A DNA stretch of 64,000 nt from Streptomyces sp. 378 (GTDB lineage Bacteria > Actinomycetota > Actinomycetes > Streptomycetales > Streptomycetaceae): the NCBI RefSeq assembly GCF_030124145.1, contig NZ_JASKMS010000003.1, positions 337,723 through 401,722 of the forward strand, in the 5' to 3' direction. Numbering within the stretch: the first letter of the stretch is position 1; every line of letters begins with the position of its first letter. Positions 15,811 through 23,761 of the stretch are shown here, one piece after another. The position numbers and the translations under genes were made by a program. The notes below the pieces were generated by a model. It was not told where the DNA came from. It was given only the letters and a program-made list of their open reading frames with translations, and ran no database searches.

Positions 15811-17451
15811 GCCGGGCCGGAAGGTCTTGAAGAACGTGCGCAGTGCCTCCTGGTTGGCGGCGTCGTCCCAGTCGGCGTCGGGGGTCGTCCAGCGCAGCGA
15901 GAAACTCCGGCCCTCACCGAGCAGGAAGCCTCGGCCGTAGGTGTGCACGCGGGTGCCGTCGACGTCCGCCGTCCACTCCATGTCGGCGGCCTCGCGTCCC
16001 TGGTACCTCGTCGCACGGATCGTTCCGATCCGGTCGTAGCCGTCGGCGCGTTTCAGGTTCGGCTCGACGTCGTCCCGCCACACGACCACGGGGTCCGGGC
16101 CGACGCGTGCGCTGTAGGTGACGGCCAGCGTGCGGTCGTCACCCTCGGCGCCGAAGACGACCCGGTAGGCCAGCTCGCCCTGGCGGTCGGTGTCCAGCCG
16201 CTTCCAGCCTTCGGGGAGCGCGACGGAGAAGCCCTCCGCCGCCCGGTAGCGCTGGAAACCGCCCGGCAGGGCCGTGGCCGGACCGGACGGCGTGGGCGTG
16301 GGGGTGGGTGCCGGGGACGACGGAGTGGGGCTGGGGGAAGAGGACGGGGGCGGGCTGGGCGCCCCGGAGGGTTCGGGGCTGTCGCCGCCGGTGCCCTCGC
16401 CCGGCGTGGCGGCGGAGGCCGGCGGCCGGACCGGCGATCCGGCGGTGTCACTGCCGCCGTCCGTGCCGGGCAGCCCCTGGGTGGCGACGAGCACGGCGAC
16501 CGCGACGGTGACGACGGCCAGGGCCGTGCCCGCCACCACGGTCCGTCTGCTCCACGCCGGGCTCCCCGGCCGCAGCGCGGCGTAGGCGCCCCGCAGCCGC
16601 GGGACGGGCGCCGAGGACAAGGCCGCCTCGGGGTCCTCTCTGAGCGCGCGGGTCAGCGCCTCGCGCACCACCGGACGGGTCAGCCGCTCCCGTGAGTCCT
16701 TGCGGAGCAGCCCCTGCACGACCTGGGTGAGCGGCCCGGCCCGCATCGGCGTGCGCAGCGGCAGCCGGTCCACGCCCTTGAGGGTGTTCTCCGGCCGCCC
16801 CCGGTCACGGAACGGCGGACGTCCCTCGACCGTCGTGTAGAGGATCGCGCCCAGTGCCCACAGATCGGCCGTGGGGCCGATGCGCTGGTCGCGGGCCTGC
16901 TCCGGGGAGGCGTACGCGGGCGCCGTGAGGCGGGGGGCGAGGGTCGCGCCGGCCAGGCCGAAGCCGGTGACGACGACCGAGTGGTCGGCGCGTACGAACA
17001 CCTGGCCGGGGCTCAGCTCGCCGTGCGTGATGCCCTCGGCGTGCGCGGCGTCCAGCACGTCGAGCAGTCCGAGACCGATCCGTGCCGCCCGCACGTAGTT
17101 GAACGTGCCCTGTTCCGAGAGGAGTTCACCGAGGGGGGTGCCGTCGATCCACTCGTTGACGGTCCACAGCGCGCCGCCCTCCTCGACGGCGTCGACGACC
17201 GCGGCGATCCGGCCGGGGCACAGCAGCGCCATGCTCTCGGAGGTGCGCAGCAGACGGGAGGCAGCCCGTCGCTCGGCCGCGCGCGGGTCCTCCGGAAGCC
17301 CGACCTGGGTCACCAGACACGGGCGGGAGATCTCACCGGCTCCGGTGTCCTCGGCGTACCAGCAGATGCGGTTGGTCTCGCGCTGGATGATCTCGAGCAG
17401 CCGGTACCGGCCGGCGACCAACTGGTGTGTGGAGACGTGCGCCCTGCCCAT
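15802..17451 (-). CDS. Membrane-anchored protein kinase-like protein (pseudokinase)
   Basis: A 549-residue protein with a cytoplasmic Ser/Thr-kinase fold (residues about 14-270), one membrane helix (about 305-325, VVAGTALAVVTVAVAVLVA), a long Pro/Ser/Thr linker and an external C-terminal domain of about 150 residues. Kinase landmarks are degraded: no glycine loop and no VAIK lysine (ISRPCLVTQV), the HRD motif is replaced by H143-G-E145, the following Lys and Asn are Ser and Gln, and DFG is G163-F-G. The ASPEQ and DLWALG structural motifs remain. It is probably catalytically dead and works as a sensor or scaffold. GAGGG lies 7 bases before ATG 17451. Confidence 0.85.
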   Translation of the reverse strand: MGRAHVSTHQLVAGRYRLLEIIQRETNRICWYAEDTGAGEISRPCLVTQVGLPEDPRAAERRAASRLLRTSESMALLCPGRIAAVVDAVEEGGALWTVNEWIDGTPLGELLSEQGTFNYVRAARIGLGLLDVLDAAHAEGITHGELSPGQVFVRADHSVVVTGFGLAGATLAPRLTAPAYASPEQARDQRIGPTADLWALGAILYTTVEGRPPFRDRGRPENTLKGVDRLPLRTPMRAGPLTQVVQGLLRKDSRERLTRPVVREALTRALREDPEAALSSAPVPRLRGAYAALRPGSPAWSRRTVVAGTALAVVTVAVAVLVATQGLPGTDGGSDTAGSPVRPPASAATPGEGTGGDSPEPSGAPSPPPSSSPSPTPSSPAPTPTPTPSGPATALPGGFQRYRAAEGFSVALPEGWKRLDTDRQGELAYRVVFGAEGDDRTLAVTYSARVGPDPVVVWRDDVEPNLKRADGYDRIGTIRATRYQGREAADMEWTADVDGTRVHTYGRGFLLGEGRSFSLRWTTPDADWDDAANQEALRTFFKTFRPGSD

Positions 17452-17793
17452 GGCCATCCCTCGCTGGAAACCTGGCTCTCACCTTTTCCAGAGGTACGGG
17501 GAGCGGGGCGGCCTGCGTTCAATCCGATCGCAACTCCGCGGTCATTCTTGTCTTTTGTTCAAGGGATGGGAGCATGTGTGCGAAGAAAAGCGGTCTTTCG
17601 GGGGCGCGGGTGCGGTTTCACCTCGCCCGCGCTGGGCACGGCGGGGGCGGAGAATTCTCCGCTCCCCGCCCGGGGATTCACAATTCCGGGCCCGGCCAGC
17701 TGGTAACCGGCGGTAAATGCGGGACGTGCGCAACCTCTGTACGGGGAGCCCTCCGATGAATTCCAGGCGGATTCCCCGAGAGGGGCCGGGGCT
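17452..17793. other. Intergenic region with a strong palindrome
   Basis: The 342 bases upstream of the pseudokinase are locally AT-richer (17540-17600) and hold its promoter region. A small plus-strand frame from ATG 17574 (MCAKKSGLSGARV...) of about 61 codons has a weak GGGAG site but no other support. A perfect 16-bp palindrome lies at 17647-17662. Confidence 0.45.
17647..17662. promoter_or_regulatory. Perfect 16-bp palindrome
   Basis: GCGGAGAATTCTCCGC is a gapless perfect palindrome with an EcoRI core and is extended on both sides by G- and C-runs that nearly pair. There is no T-tract, so an operator is as likely as a terminator for the minus-strand dehydratase gene region. Confidence 0.45.
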
Positions 17794-18753
17794 TCAGCGC
17801 AGACCGAAGCGGCGCGACCAGGCGAACACATCACCGGTCGTCGCGTTGCCCCCGCACACCACCAGGCCCAGGCGCGCCCCCTCGCCGACCCGCTCCAGGA
17901 CCTGCCGGGCGGCGGGCAGCAGACAGCCGGCCGCCGGCTCGGCCCACACCTTGGCATGGTCGGCCAGGTCCAGCGAGCCCTGGACGGCATCCCGGTCCGG
18001 GACCACGAGCACCTCGGTGACCAGGGCGGAGACATGGTCGTACGTCAGCTGCGAGACGGACGGGGCGCTGAGCGTGGAGACGATCGACGACAGGGCGACC
18101 GGCAGCGGGCCGCCCGCCGCCAGCGCCTCGGACATGGCCTGAGCGCCCTCGGTCTCCACGCCCCACACCCGCACCCCGGGCCGGCGCGCCCGCAGCGCCG
18201 CGGCGACCCCGGCGATCAGCCCGCCCCCGCCGATGCTCACGAGCACGTCGGTGAGCTCACCGGCGTCCGCGGCGAACTCCAGCCCGACCGTGCCCTGTCC
18301 GGCGATCACCTCCGGGTCGTCGAAGGGGTGGACCAGGGTCAGGCCCTCCTGCTGGAGCCGCGTCATCAGCGCGAACGCGCCGTCCATGTCGTCGGCCAGC
18401 CGCACGGACGCGCCGGCCGCCTCCGCGATCTCCACGGCTCGGGCGGGCGCCGAACGCGGCATCACCACGGTGGCCTTCACATCGAGGGCCGCGGCCATGA
18501 CCGCGAGGGCGATCCCGTGGTTGCCTCCGCTGACCGCCACCACCCCGGCGGCCCGTTCCGCCTCGCCCAGCGACAACAGCTTCGCCGTCGCCCCACGCGC
18601 CTTGAACGAGCCGGTGCGCTGCAGCAGCTCCAGCTTCGCGGTGACCGGGGCGCCGAGCAGTGTCGACAGCCCCGGGCTGTCCACGGTCGGGGTGCGCACG
18701 ACGTGCCCGGCGATCCGCCCGGCCGCGGCCTCGATCTCCGAGATGCCGATCAT
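17794..18753 (-). CDS. PLP-dependent serine/threonine dehydratase
   Basis: A 319-residue fold-type II PLP enzyme. The Schiff-base lysine lies in GSFKARGATAK, the substrate loop is SGGNHGIAL and the phosphate-binding glycine loop is SIGGGGLIAG. The lack of a C-terminal ACT regulatory domain fits the catabolic or serine-racemase-like type. It would deaminate threonine or serine to a 2-oxo acid. Start 18753 is chosen because GAAGG lies 8 bases upstream; ATG 18762 is too close to it. The upstream side holds a 65-bp tandem repeat. Confidence 0.9.
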   Translation of the reverse strand: MIGISEIEAAAGRIAGHVVRTPTVDSPGLSTLLGAPVTAKLELLQRTGSFKARGATAKLLSLGEAERAAGVVAVSGGNHGIALAVMAAALDVKATVVMPRSAPARAVEIAEAAGASVRLADDMDGAFALMTRLQQEGLTLVHPFDDPEVIAGQGTVGLEFAADAGELTDVLVSIGGGGLIAGVAAALRARRPGVRVWGVETEGAQAMSEALAAGGPLPVALSSIVSTLSAPSVSQLTYDHVSALVTEVLVVPDRDAVQGSLDLADHAKVWAEPAAGCLLPAARQVLERVGEGARLGLVVCGGNATTGDVFAWSRRFGLR

Positions 18754-18863
18754 GACTGTCATCCTTCCGGCGCGGGGTCGCGGAGCACGCCGAGTCGAAC
18801 CCTGACGTGTGAAAGGGAGCGAGGTCAACGCGATGTCCGAGGGAAGGACCGGCCCGTGCCCGC

Positions 18864-18993
18864 GTGTGGACCGGCCCTGTCGTGCCGAGCGCCTTGTACC
18901 GGTCGTGCTGAGGGCGGCCGTTCGGCTGGTGTGGACCGGCCGTGTCATGTCGAGCGCCTTGTACCGGTCGTGTTGAGGGCGGCCGTTCGGCTC
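18864..18993. repeat. Perfectly abutting 65-bp tandem duplication
   Basis: Copy 1 (18864-18928) and copy 2 (18929-18993) each begin GTGTGGACCGGCC and end GGGCGGCCGTTCGGCT. They match at 60 of 65 positions. A partial third copy may precede them (GGACCGGCCCGTG near 18847). The repeat lies between the prenyl synthase stop (18997) and the dehydratase start. Confidence 0.85.
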
Positions 18994-18996
18994 GGT

Positions 18997-20133
18997 TCAG
19001 ACCTCGCGCCTTAGCAGGTAGCCGAGCAGCGATCGGAGCTCGTCGGCGGGCGCTGCGGCCAGTGGCACTCCGGCAAGGGCTGTCTCGACGACGGTCATGT
19101 GCCGCCGGGCCTCGGCCATGGCCGTCGAGCGCCCGCCCGCCTCCTCGATCAGCGCCGCCGCGCGGGGCGCGTCGCCGGATTCCAGGAGTGCGGCGATCCG
19201 GTCACCCGCCGGGGAACCGAGCGCCACCAGCACCGGGAAGGTCTTCTTCCGCTCACGCAGATCACCGTGGACCGGCTTGCCGGTGACAGCGGGATCGCCC
19301 CAGATCCCCAGGACGTCGTCGACGATCTGGAACGCGATCCCCAGATGCCGGCCCACCCGGTCGAGCGCGCCGGCCGTCTCGGGGCCGGCGCCGCCGAGCA
19401 CGGCACCGAGCGCTGCGGCGCACCCCAGCAGCGCGCCGGTCTTGTGCTCCGCCATCGCCCGGTACTCCTCGGGCCGTACCCGCTCCGGTCCGGTCCAGGG
19501 GCGTTCCGCGAACAGGAGATCGTCCGCCTGCCCGCGCACCAGGTCGGCCAGCGCCGCGGACAGCGTCCGCACGGCCCCGCCACCTCCCGGCTGCGCGGCG
19601 AGCGTCTCCACGGCCAGCGCGAACAAGGCGTCGCCGGCGAGCACCGCGGGCCCCGTGCCGTAGGCCTTCCACACGGCCGGACGGCGCCGCCGGTCCGCAT
19701 CGCCGTCCATGATGTCGTCGTGCAACAGGGAGAAGGTGTGCACCAACTCCACCGCGACGGCCGCCGCCACCCCGGCCCGCCCCGGCGCACCGGCCGCCTC
19801 CGCCCCGAGCACCGCGAGCGCCTGCCGTACGCCCTTGCCGCCGGAGGCGGCGGCCGGCGCACCGCCGACCTCGCACCAGCCGAAGGAATAGGCGGCCATC
19901 TCACCGACCCAGGGGTGCAGCCGGCCGACGGCTTTCTCCAGAGCGGGCCGGGTCAGGGCGCGGCAGCGGTCGAGAACCCGGAGCGTGTCGTCGGCACCGG
20001 CCAGGAGATCGTGTCTCCCGTCCAGGCGTGTCGCTCGTCCCGCGCCAGGGGACGGTCGCGTCCGCGCGGCCGGGGACGAGCCCGTCGTGGTGCCCCCGCG
20101 TGCCCCCTCCACCGTCGTCGGCAGCGCTGTCAC
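18997..20133 (-). CDS. Polyprenyl diphosphate synthase (GGPP-synthase-like)
   Basis: A 378-residue trans-isoprenyl diphosphate synthase. The first Asp-rich motif is DDIMD (residues 139-143) and the second is QIVDDVLGIWGD, with the KPVHGDLRERKKTFPV helix after it. It condenses isopentenyl diphosphate with an allylic diphosphate, probably to C20, though product length cannot be read safely. The N-terminal 40 residues are disordered and Arg-rich. The GTG start overlaps the stop of the TPR gene as GTGA, so translation is coupled. No terpene cyclase gene is nearby. Confidence 0.88.
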   Translation of the reverse strand: MTALPTTVEGARGGTTTGSSPAARTRPSPGAGRATRLDGRHDLLAGADDTLRVLDRCRALTRPALEKAVGRLHPWVGEMAAYSFGWCEVGGAPAAASGGKGVRQALAVLGAEAAGAPGRAGVAAAVAVELVHTFSLLHDDIMDGDADRRRRPAVWKAYGTGPAVLAGDALFALAVETLAAQPGGGGAVRTLSAALADLVRGQADDLLFAERPWTGPERVRPEEYRAMAEHKTGALLGCAAALGAVLGGAGPETAGALDRVGRHLGIAFQIVDDVLGIWGDPAVTGKPVHGDLRERKKTFPVLVALGSPAGDRIAALLESGDAPRAAALIEEAGGRSTAMAEARRHMTVVETALAGVPLAAAPADELRSLLGYLLRREV

Positions 20134-21185
20134 CGTGCCGCCTCCGTCGCCCGCGCGTCCGCCGGTATGCCGAGTTCCTCATGAGCCCGGGCCACCATCT
20201 CGCGGGCGTGCCGCAGGCCGATCCGCTCCAGCAGGCCGGCGAGGTCGGCCAGTTCGGCCGCCGTCTCGGCGCGGTCGCGGCCCAGCCGGGCGAGGGACTT
20301 GGCGAGGCCCAGCCGGGACAAGGCCTCCCCGCGCGGCTCGCTCATCTCGCGGAACTCCGCGAGCGCCCGCTCGTACAGCTCGCGCGCCTGCGTGTAGCGC
20401 CCCGCCCGGTACAGGATGTTGCCGCGCATCTTGTGGTTGTAGGCCAGCGCACTGGACAGCCGCATCGCCCGGCAGGTCGTCTCCGCCTCGCTCAACAGCT
20501 CAAGGGCCCGCTCGGTGTCCCCGTCACGGACCGAGACCACATCGGCCAGCCCGCGCAGCGCCCAGGCGTGACCGCGCCGGTCCTCGGCGCGAGCGGCGAT
20601 CTGGGCGGCCTCCTCGAACAGGGCGTACGCCGTGTCGTAACGCCCGGTGTTGCGGTGCATCTGCGCGATGCCCTCCAGTGCCCACACCGTGTGCCGCGCC
20701 TCCCCGCGCCGCCGGGCCTCGGCGAGCAACTGCTCGTGCAGCCGCTCGACGGCCTCGTAGTCGCCCTGGATCCGGCCGGTCTCCGCCAGGCCTGCCAGTG
20801 AGTAGCCGCGGGCGACGACGTCCCCGCCGCGTTCGCCCAGGTCGGCCGCCAGTTGGAGCAGCCTTCGGGCCAGCGGGAGCGCGCCGCGCTGCCGGGCCAG
20901 CGTGCCGCCGCTCCACAGCGCCCAGGCCATCGCCGCGAGGTCGCCGGCCTGCCGGGCCGCGCGGTAACTCGCCTTCCAGGCCCGGTCCGCGTCCTCGACC
21001 CGGCCCAGCCGGCGGTACGCCTCGGCCACCGCCAGGCCGGAACGCGCCACCTCCCCGGGCTGTCCGGCACGCTCGGCGGCCTTCAACTGCTCGGTGCCGG
21101 CGGCCAGGACGTCGGTCAGTGAGGAGTTGACGGACAGGGTGGTGAGAGCGCCCTGGTACTCGGGGGCGAATGCCTTGCCGTACAT
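20130..21185 (-). CDS. Tetratricopeptide-repeat protein coupled to the prenyl synthase
   Basis: A 351-residue all-helical protein made of about eight TPR-like units (for example YRRLGRVEDADRAWKASYRA, GDYEAVERLHEQLLAEA, GRYDTAYALFEEAAQIA, GRYTQARELYERALAEF). It is a probable protein-binding scaffold with no enzymatic motif. It is the first gene of a two-gene operon with the prenyl diphosphate synthase and overlaps it by 4 bases. The 60 bases upstream of its ATG carry a dense set of inverted repeats, so transcription of the pair is probably repressor-controlled. Confidence 0.85.
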   Translation of the reverse strand: MYGKAFAPEYQGALTTLSVNSSLTDVLAAGTEQLKAAERAGQPGEVARSGLAVAEAYRRLGRVEDADRAWKASYRAARQAGDLAAMAWALWSGGTLARQRGALPLARRLLQLAADLGERGGDVVARGYSLAGLAETGRIQGDYEAVERLHEQLLAEARRRGEARHTVWALEGIAQMHRNTGRYDTAYALFEEAAQIAARAEDRRGHAWALRGLADVVSVRDGDTERALELLSEAETTCRAMRLSSALAYNHKMRGNILYRAGRYTQARELYERALAEFREMSEPRGEALSRLGLAKSLARLGRDRAETAAELADLAGLLERIGLRHAREMVARAHEELGIPADARATEAAR

Positions 21186-21201
21186 CGGTGCCTTTCAGTC
21201 C

Positions 21202-21243
21202 GTACACACCCCATGTGTACACAGTGTGTATACATGGCATGTA
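21202..21243. promoter_or_regulatory. Overlapping inverted-repeat operator array
   Basis: Three nested symmetric sites lie just upstream of the TPR gene. GTACACA/TGTGTAC are at 21202-21220. CATGTGTACAC/GTGTATACATG (one mismatch, AGT centre) are at 21212-21236. TACATG-G-CATGTA is a perfect site at 21231-21243. The minus strand also reads TATACA boxes suited to a -10 element. The TGTGTAC half-site spacing suits a GntR- or TetR-type repressor. Confidence 0.65.
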
Positions 21244-21260
21244 TAGAGGGGTGGAAGCGT

Positions 21261-21282
21261 GCCCTGGCCCAAAGGCCAGGGC
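21261..21282 (-). terminator. Hairpin, probable terminator of the AIM24 gene
   Basis: Perfect 9-bp arms GCCCTGGCC and GGCCAGGGC flank a CAAA loop. The site lies about 115 bases downstream of the AIM24 stop and just upstream of the operator array of the TPR-prenyl synthase operon, so it would insulate the two minus-strand units. Confidence 0.6.
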
Positions 21283-21395
21283 ATCACCTGTTGCCGATCA
21301 AGACGTCCGCGGAACGGACCGGGTTGCCTCTGAGGCGCAGATCACCGTGGGCGTCTCACCCAGGTCGAGCGAAACCGGAAGCACACGGGGGGAGT

Positions 21396-22073
21396 TCAGT
21401 GCTGACCGGGCTTGTGCGGAGTCGCCTCGCTCGGCCGGACGACGACGTACCCCTCGCCCTGGAGCAGCAACTGCACGGCCTCGCCGGAACCGCCGCGGAG
21501 CATGGACCCGATGGACTGGGAGCGGTGCAGCGAGGTCTGCAGGCCCGCGGTCCAGCCGACGATCGCGTCCGTGTCGACGTACACCGGGTACTGCGGTGAG
21601 ACCGGGATGACGAGCGGGTTGCCCTCGCACACCAGGCCCAGCTTGCCCTGCCCGGTGAAGACGCTGTTGAACAGGCCGCCGCCGGTGATGCCGGCGCCCT
21701 TCACGGTCGCGATGCGGTACGACAACGTCGCGTCGAAACACAGGACGTTGCGGCCGTTGACCGTGAACTCGTCACCCGGTTCGACGTCGACGACGAAGCA
21801 GTTCTGCGCCTCGTGCGCGAACCACGCCTCGCCCTGCCCGCGCACCGCCATCAGGGGCAGCCCCTCCCCGGTGACCGCGCGCTTGAGCATGCCGCCCACG
21901 CCCTGGCCCTTGCGCTCGAACTGGAGGTTGCCGCGATAGGAGATCATCGCGCCCTGCCGGGCGAGCATCTCGCCGTTCACCGTGTATCGGATGCACTTGG
22001 CGTTCTCGACGGTCATGCCCGGCGCTACGGCCGGCTGCACCATGTGCTCACTGGAAAAGAGGTCACCCTTCAT
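21396..22073 (-). CDS. AIM24 family protein
   Basis: A 225-residue beta-helix protein of the AIM24 / TIGR00266 type. It shows MISYRGNLQFERKGQGVGG, glycine-rich turns such as GGGLFNSVFTGQG and a C-terminal LLQGEGYVVVRP. Family members are widespread and of unknown molecular function; bacterial ones often sit near stress or membrane genes. The ATG at 22073 follows GAGG. It is divergent from the SGNH hydrolase, with 377 bases between starts. Confidence 0.88.
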   Translation of the reverse strand: MKGDLFSSEHMVQPAVAPGMTVENAKCIRYTVNGEMLARQGAMISYRGNLQFERKGQGVGGMLKRAVTGEGLPLMAVRGQGEAWFAHEAQNCFVVDVEPGDEFTVNGRNVLCFDATLSYRIATVKGAGITGGGLFNSVFTGQGKLGLVCEGNPLVIPVSPQYPVYVDTDAIVGWTAGLQTSLHRSQSIGSMLRGGSGEAVQLLLQGEGYVVVRPSEATPHKPGQH

Positions 22074-22450
22074 ACCGGCATCCTCGCCCGAAGCGTCTCC
22101 CTCCGCCAAGATCGCGCGCGGAAGGGGCGGCCGCGCTCGCCATGATCGACATGCTCGCCCGGTCGCGACCGGGACACGTCCGGTCGCTGCCCGCCCTCCG
22201 GAAGGCCTGGGCCGGTGACGGCCGCGTCCGGGGCGTCGGCGTGCCCGGCGGCTTCCTCCTCGACCCGCGCCGGCGCGACGGCACGCCCGTCGAGGCCACC
22301 CCCGCACAGCGTCGACGGCCGCGCCACTACGGTGGCGTACGCCGCGACGACCCGCAGGATCAGCCTCGCGCCCGGCGGCTCCGTGACCCTCCGGAACCTC
22401 GCCCGGTGACCCCGTGCGCACACCACCGACCGGCCGAAGGAGCACCGACG
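22074..22450. other. Divergent intergenic region, AIM24 / SGNH hydrolase
   Basis: The 377 bases hold both promoters. A long plus-strand frame (from ATG 22142) enters the hydrolase in frame, but its first 100 residues are Arg/Pro-rich noise and no RBS supports it. A second frame ending at 22409 (…TRRISLAPGGSVTLRNLAR) looks more protein-like and could be a decayed fragment. Confidence 0.4.
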
Positions 22451-23761
22451 ATGCCCCGCACCGCACGCCCCCACGGGCGCGCCGCCCTGACCGCCCTCTC
22501 CACCTGCGTCGCGCTGGGCTGCGGGACCGGCACGGTGCCCGGCGAACAGCCGAGCCCGACGCCCGGCGGCCCGACAGCCGCCGGGCGCGACGTGGTGACC
22601 TGGGCCTCCTCCGCCGACCACGTCGGCGAGGCGGCCGACGGCCGGGGCTACCGGCTGATGGTGCACACCAGCGTCGGGGGCAGCGGCCTGCGGGTGCGGC
22701 TGTCCAACGCCTTCGGTGACCGGCCGGTGACCTTCGGCAGCGCCCACGCGGGCCTGCAACGGGACGGCGCCTCGCTCGTCCCCGGCAGCAACAGGCGCCT
22801 GACCTTCGGCGGCGCCCGCTCCGTCACCGTCCCCGCCGGCGGCATCGTCTACAGCGACCCCCTGCCCGGCCGCGTCCCCGCCGCGCGCACCCTCGCCGTC
22901 AGTCTGTACGTGGCCCGGGCGGGCGGCACGCTCACCGGGCACGGGATGGCGCTGCAGACGTCGTACACCACCGACGGCGACCACACCGCGGAGGAGGGCG
23001 CGGCCCACTGGAAGCAGCGGACCGGCTCGTGGTACTACCTCGACGCCGTCACCGTGCGGCCGCGCAAGGAGACGGGAGCGGTCGTCGCCCTCGGTGACTC
23101 CATCACCGACGGCCGGCAGTCCACGCCCGACCGCGACCGTCGCTGGCCCGACTACCTGGCCCGCCGCCTGAGCACGTCCGGCGGCACGGTCGAAGGGGTG
23201 GCCAACGCGGGCATCGCCGGGAACAAGGTCCTCCTCGACGGCCCCGGACAGAGCGCCCTGAACCGCCTGCGACGAGACGCGCTCTCGCTGCCGGGCGTGC
23301 GCACGGTGTTCCTCTTCCAGGGCGTCAACGACATCAAGGCCGAGCCCGGCGCCACGAGTGCCGGGCTGATCGCCGGATACCGCAAGCTGATCGACCGGGC
23401 GCACGCGGCCGGGAAGTGCGTCGTCGGCGCCACGATCGCCCCCTTCAAGGGCTGGCCGGAGTGGGACCCCGCGGGGGAAGCGGTGCGGCAGCGGGTCAAC
23501 GCCTTCATCCGCGACAGCGGCGAGTTCGACGGGGTCACCGACTTCGACCACGTCCTGCGCAGTCCCCACGACCCCGAGCGGATGCTCCCCGCGTTCGACG
23601 GCGGTGACCATCTGCACCCCAACGACAAGGGCATGCGGGCGATGGCCGACGCCGTCGATCCGAAGACCCTCGACTGCGGGACCGGCCAGCGCGCCGGGAA
23701 CGACGGGCCGGGCGGTCAGCCGGACGCCGACGGCCCCGGGGCGATCAGGCCCTCGCGGTAG
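22451..23761 (+). CDS. Secreted SGNH/GDSL hydrolase
   Basis: A 436-residue extracellular esterase-type enzyme. The N-terminal MPRTARPHGRAALTALSTCVALGCG is a signal peptide, possibly with a lipoprotein-like Cys. A beta-rich domain (about 45-205) precedes the SGNH domain, which shows VVALGDSITDG (Ser nucleophile), VANAGIAGN, FQGVNDI and the Asp/His block DHLHPNDKG. The ATG at 22451 follows GAAGGAG. The last 46 bases overlap the 3' end of the convergent LuxR gene. Confidence 0.88.
   Translation: MPRTARPHGRAALTALSTCVALGCGTGTVPGEQPSPTPGGPTAAGRDVVTWASSADHVGEAADGRGYRLMVHTSVGGSGLRVRLSNAFGDRPVTFGSAHAGLQRDGASLVPGSNRRLTFGGARSVTVPAGGIVYSDPLPGRVPAARTLAVSLYVARAGGTLTGHGMALQTSYTTDGDHTAEEGAAHWKQRTGSWYYLDAVTVRPRKETGAVVALGDSITDGRQSTPDRDRRWPDYLARRLSTSGGTVEGVANAGIAGNKVLLDGPGQSALNRLRRDALSLPGVRTVFLFQGVNDIKAEPGATSAGLIAGYRKLIDRAHAAGKCVVGATIAPFKGWPEWDPAGEAVRQRVNAFIRDSGEFDGVTDFDHVLRSPHDPERMLPAFDGGDHLHPNDKGMRAMADAVDPKTLDCGTGQRAGNDGPGGQPDADGPGAIRPSR

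Noticed and set aside
17574..17759. Small plus-strand ORF MCAKKSGLSG… of about 61 codons
   Set aside because: Weak RBS and a palindrome inside the frame; codon use is not convincing and no homologue is recognised.
22142..22450. N-terminal extension of the SGNH hydrolase
   Set aside because: It would bury the signal peptide and ignores the good RBS before ATG 22451.
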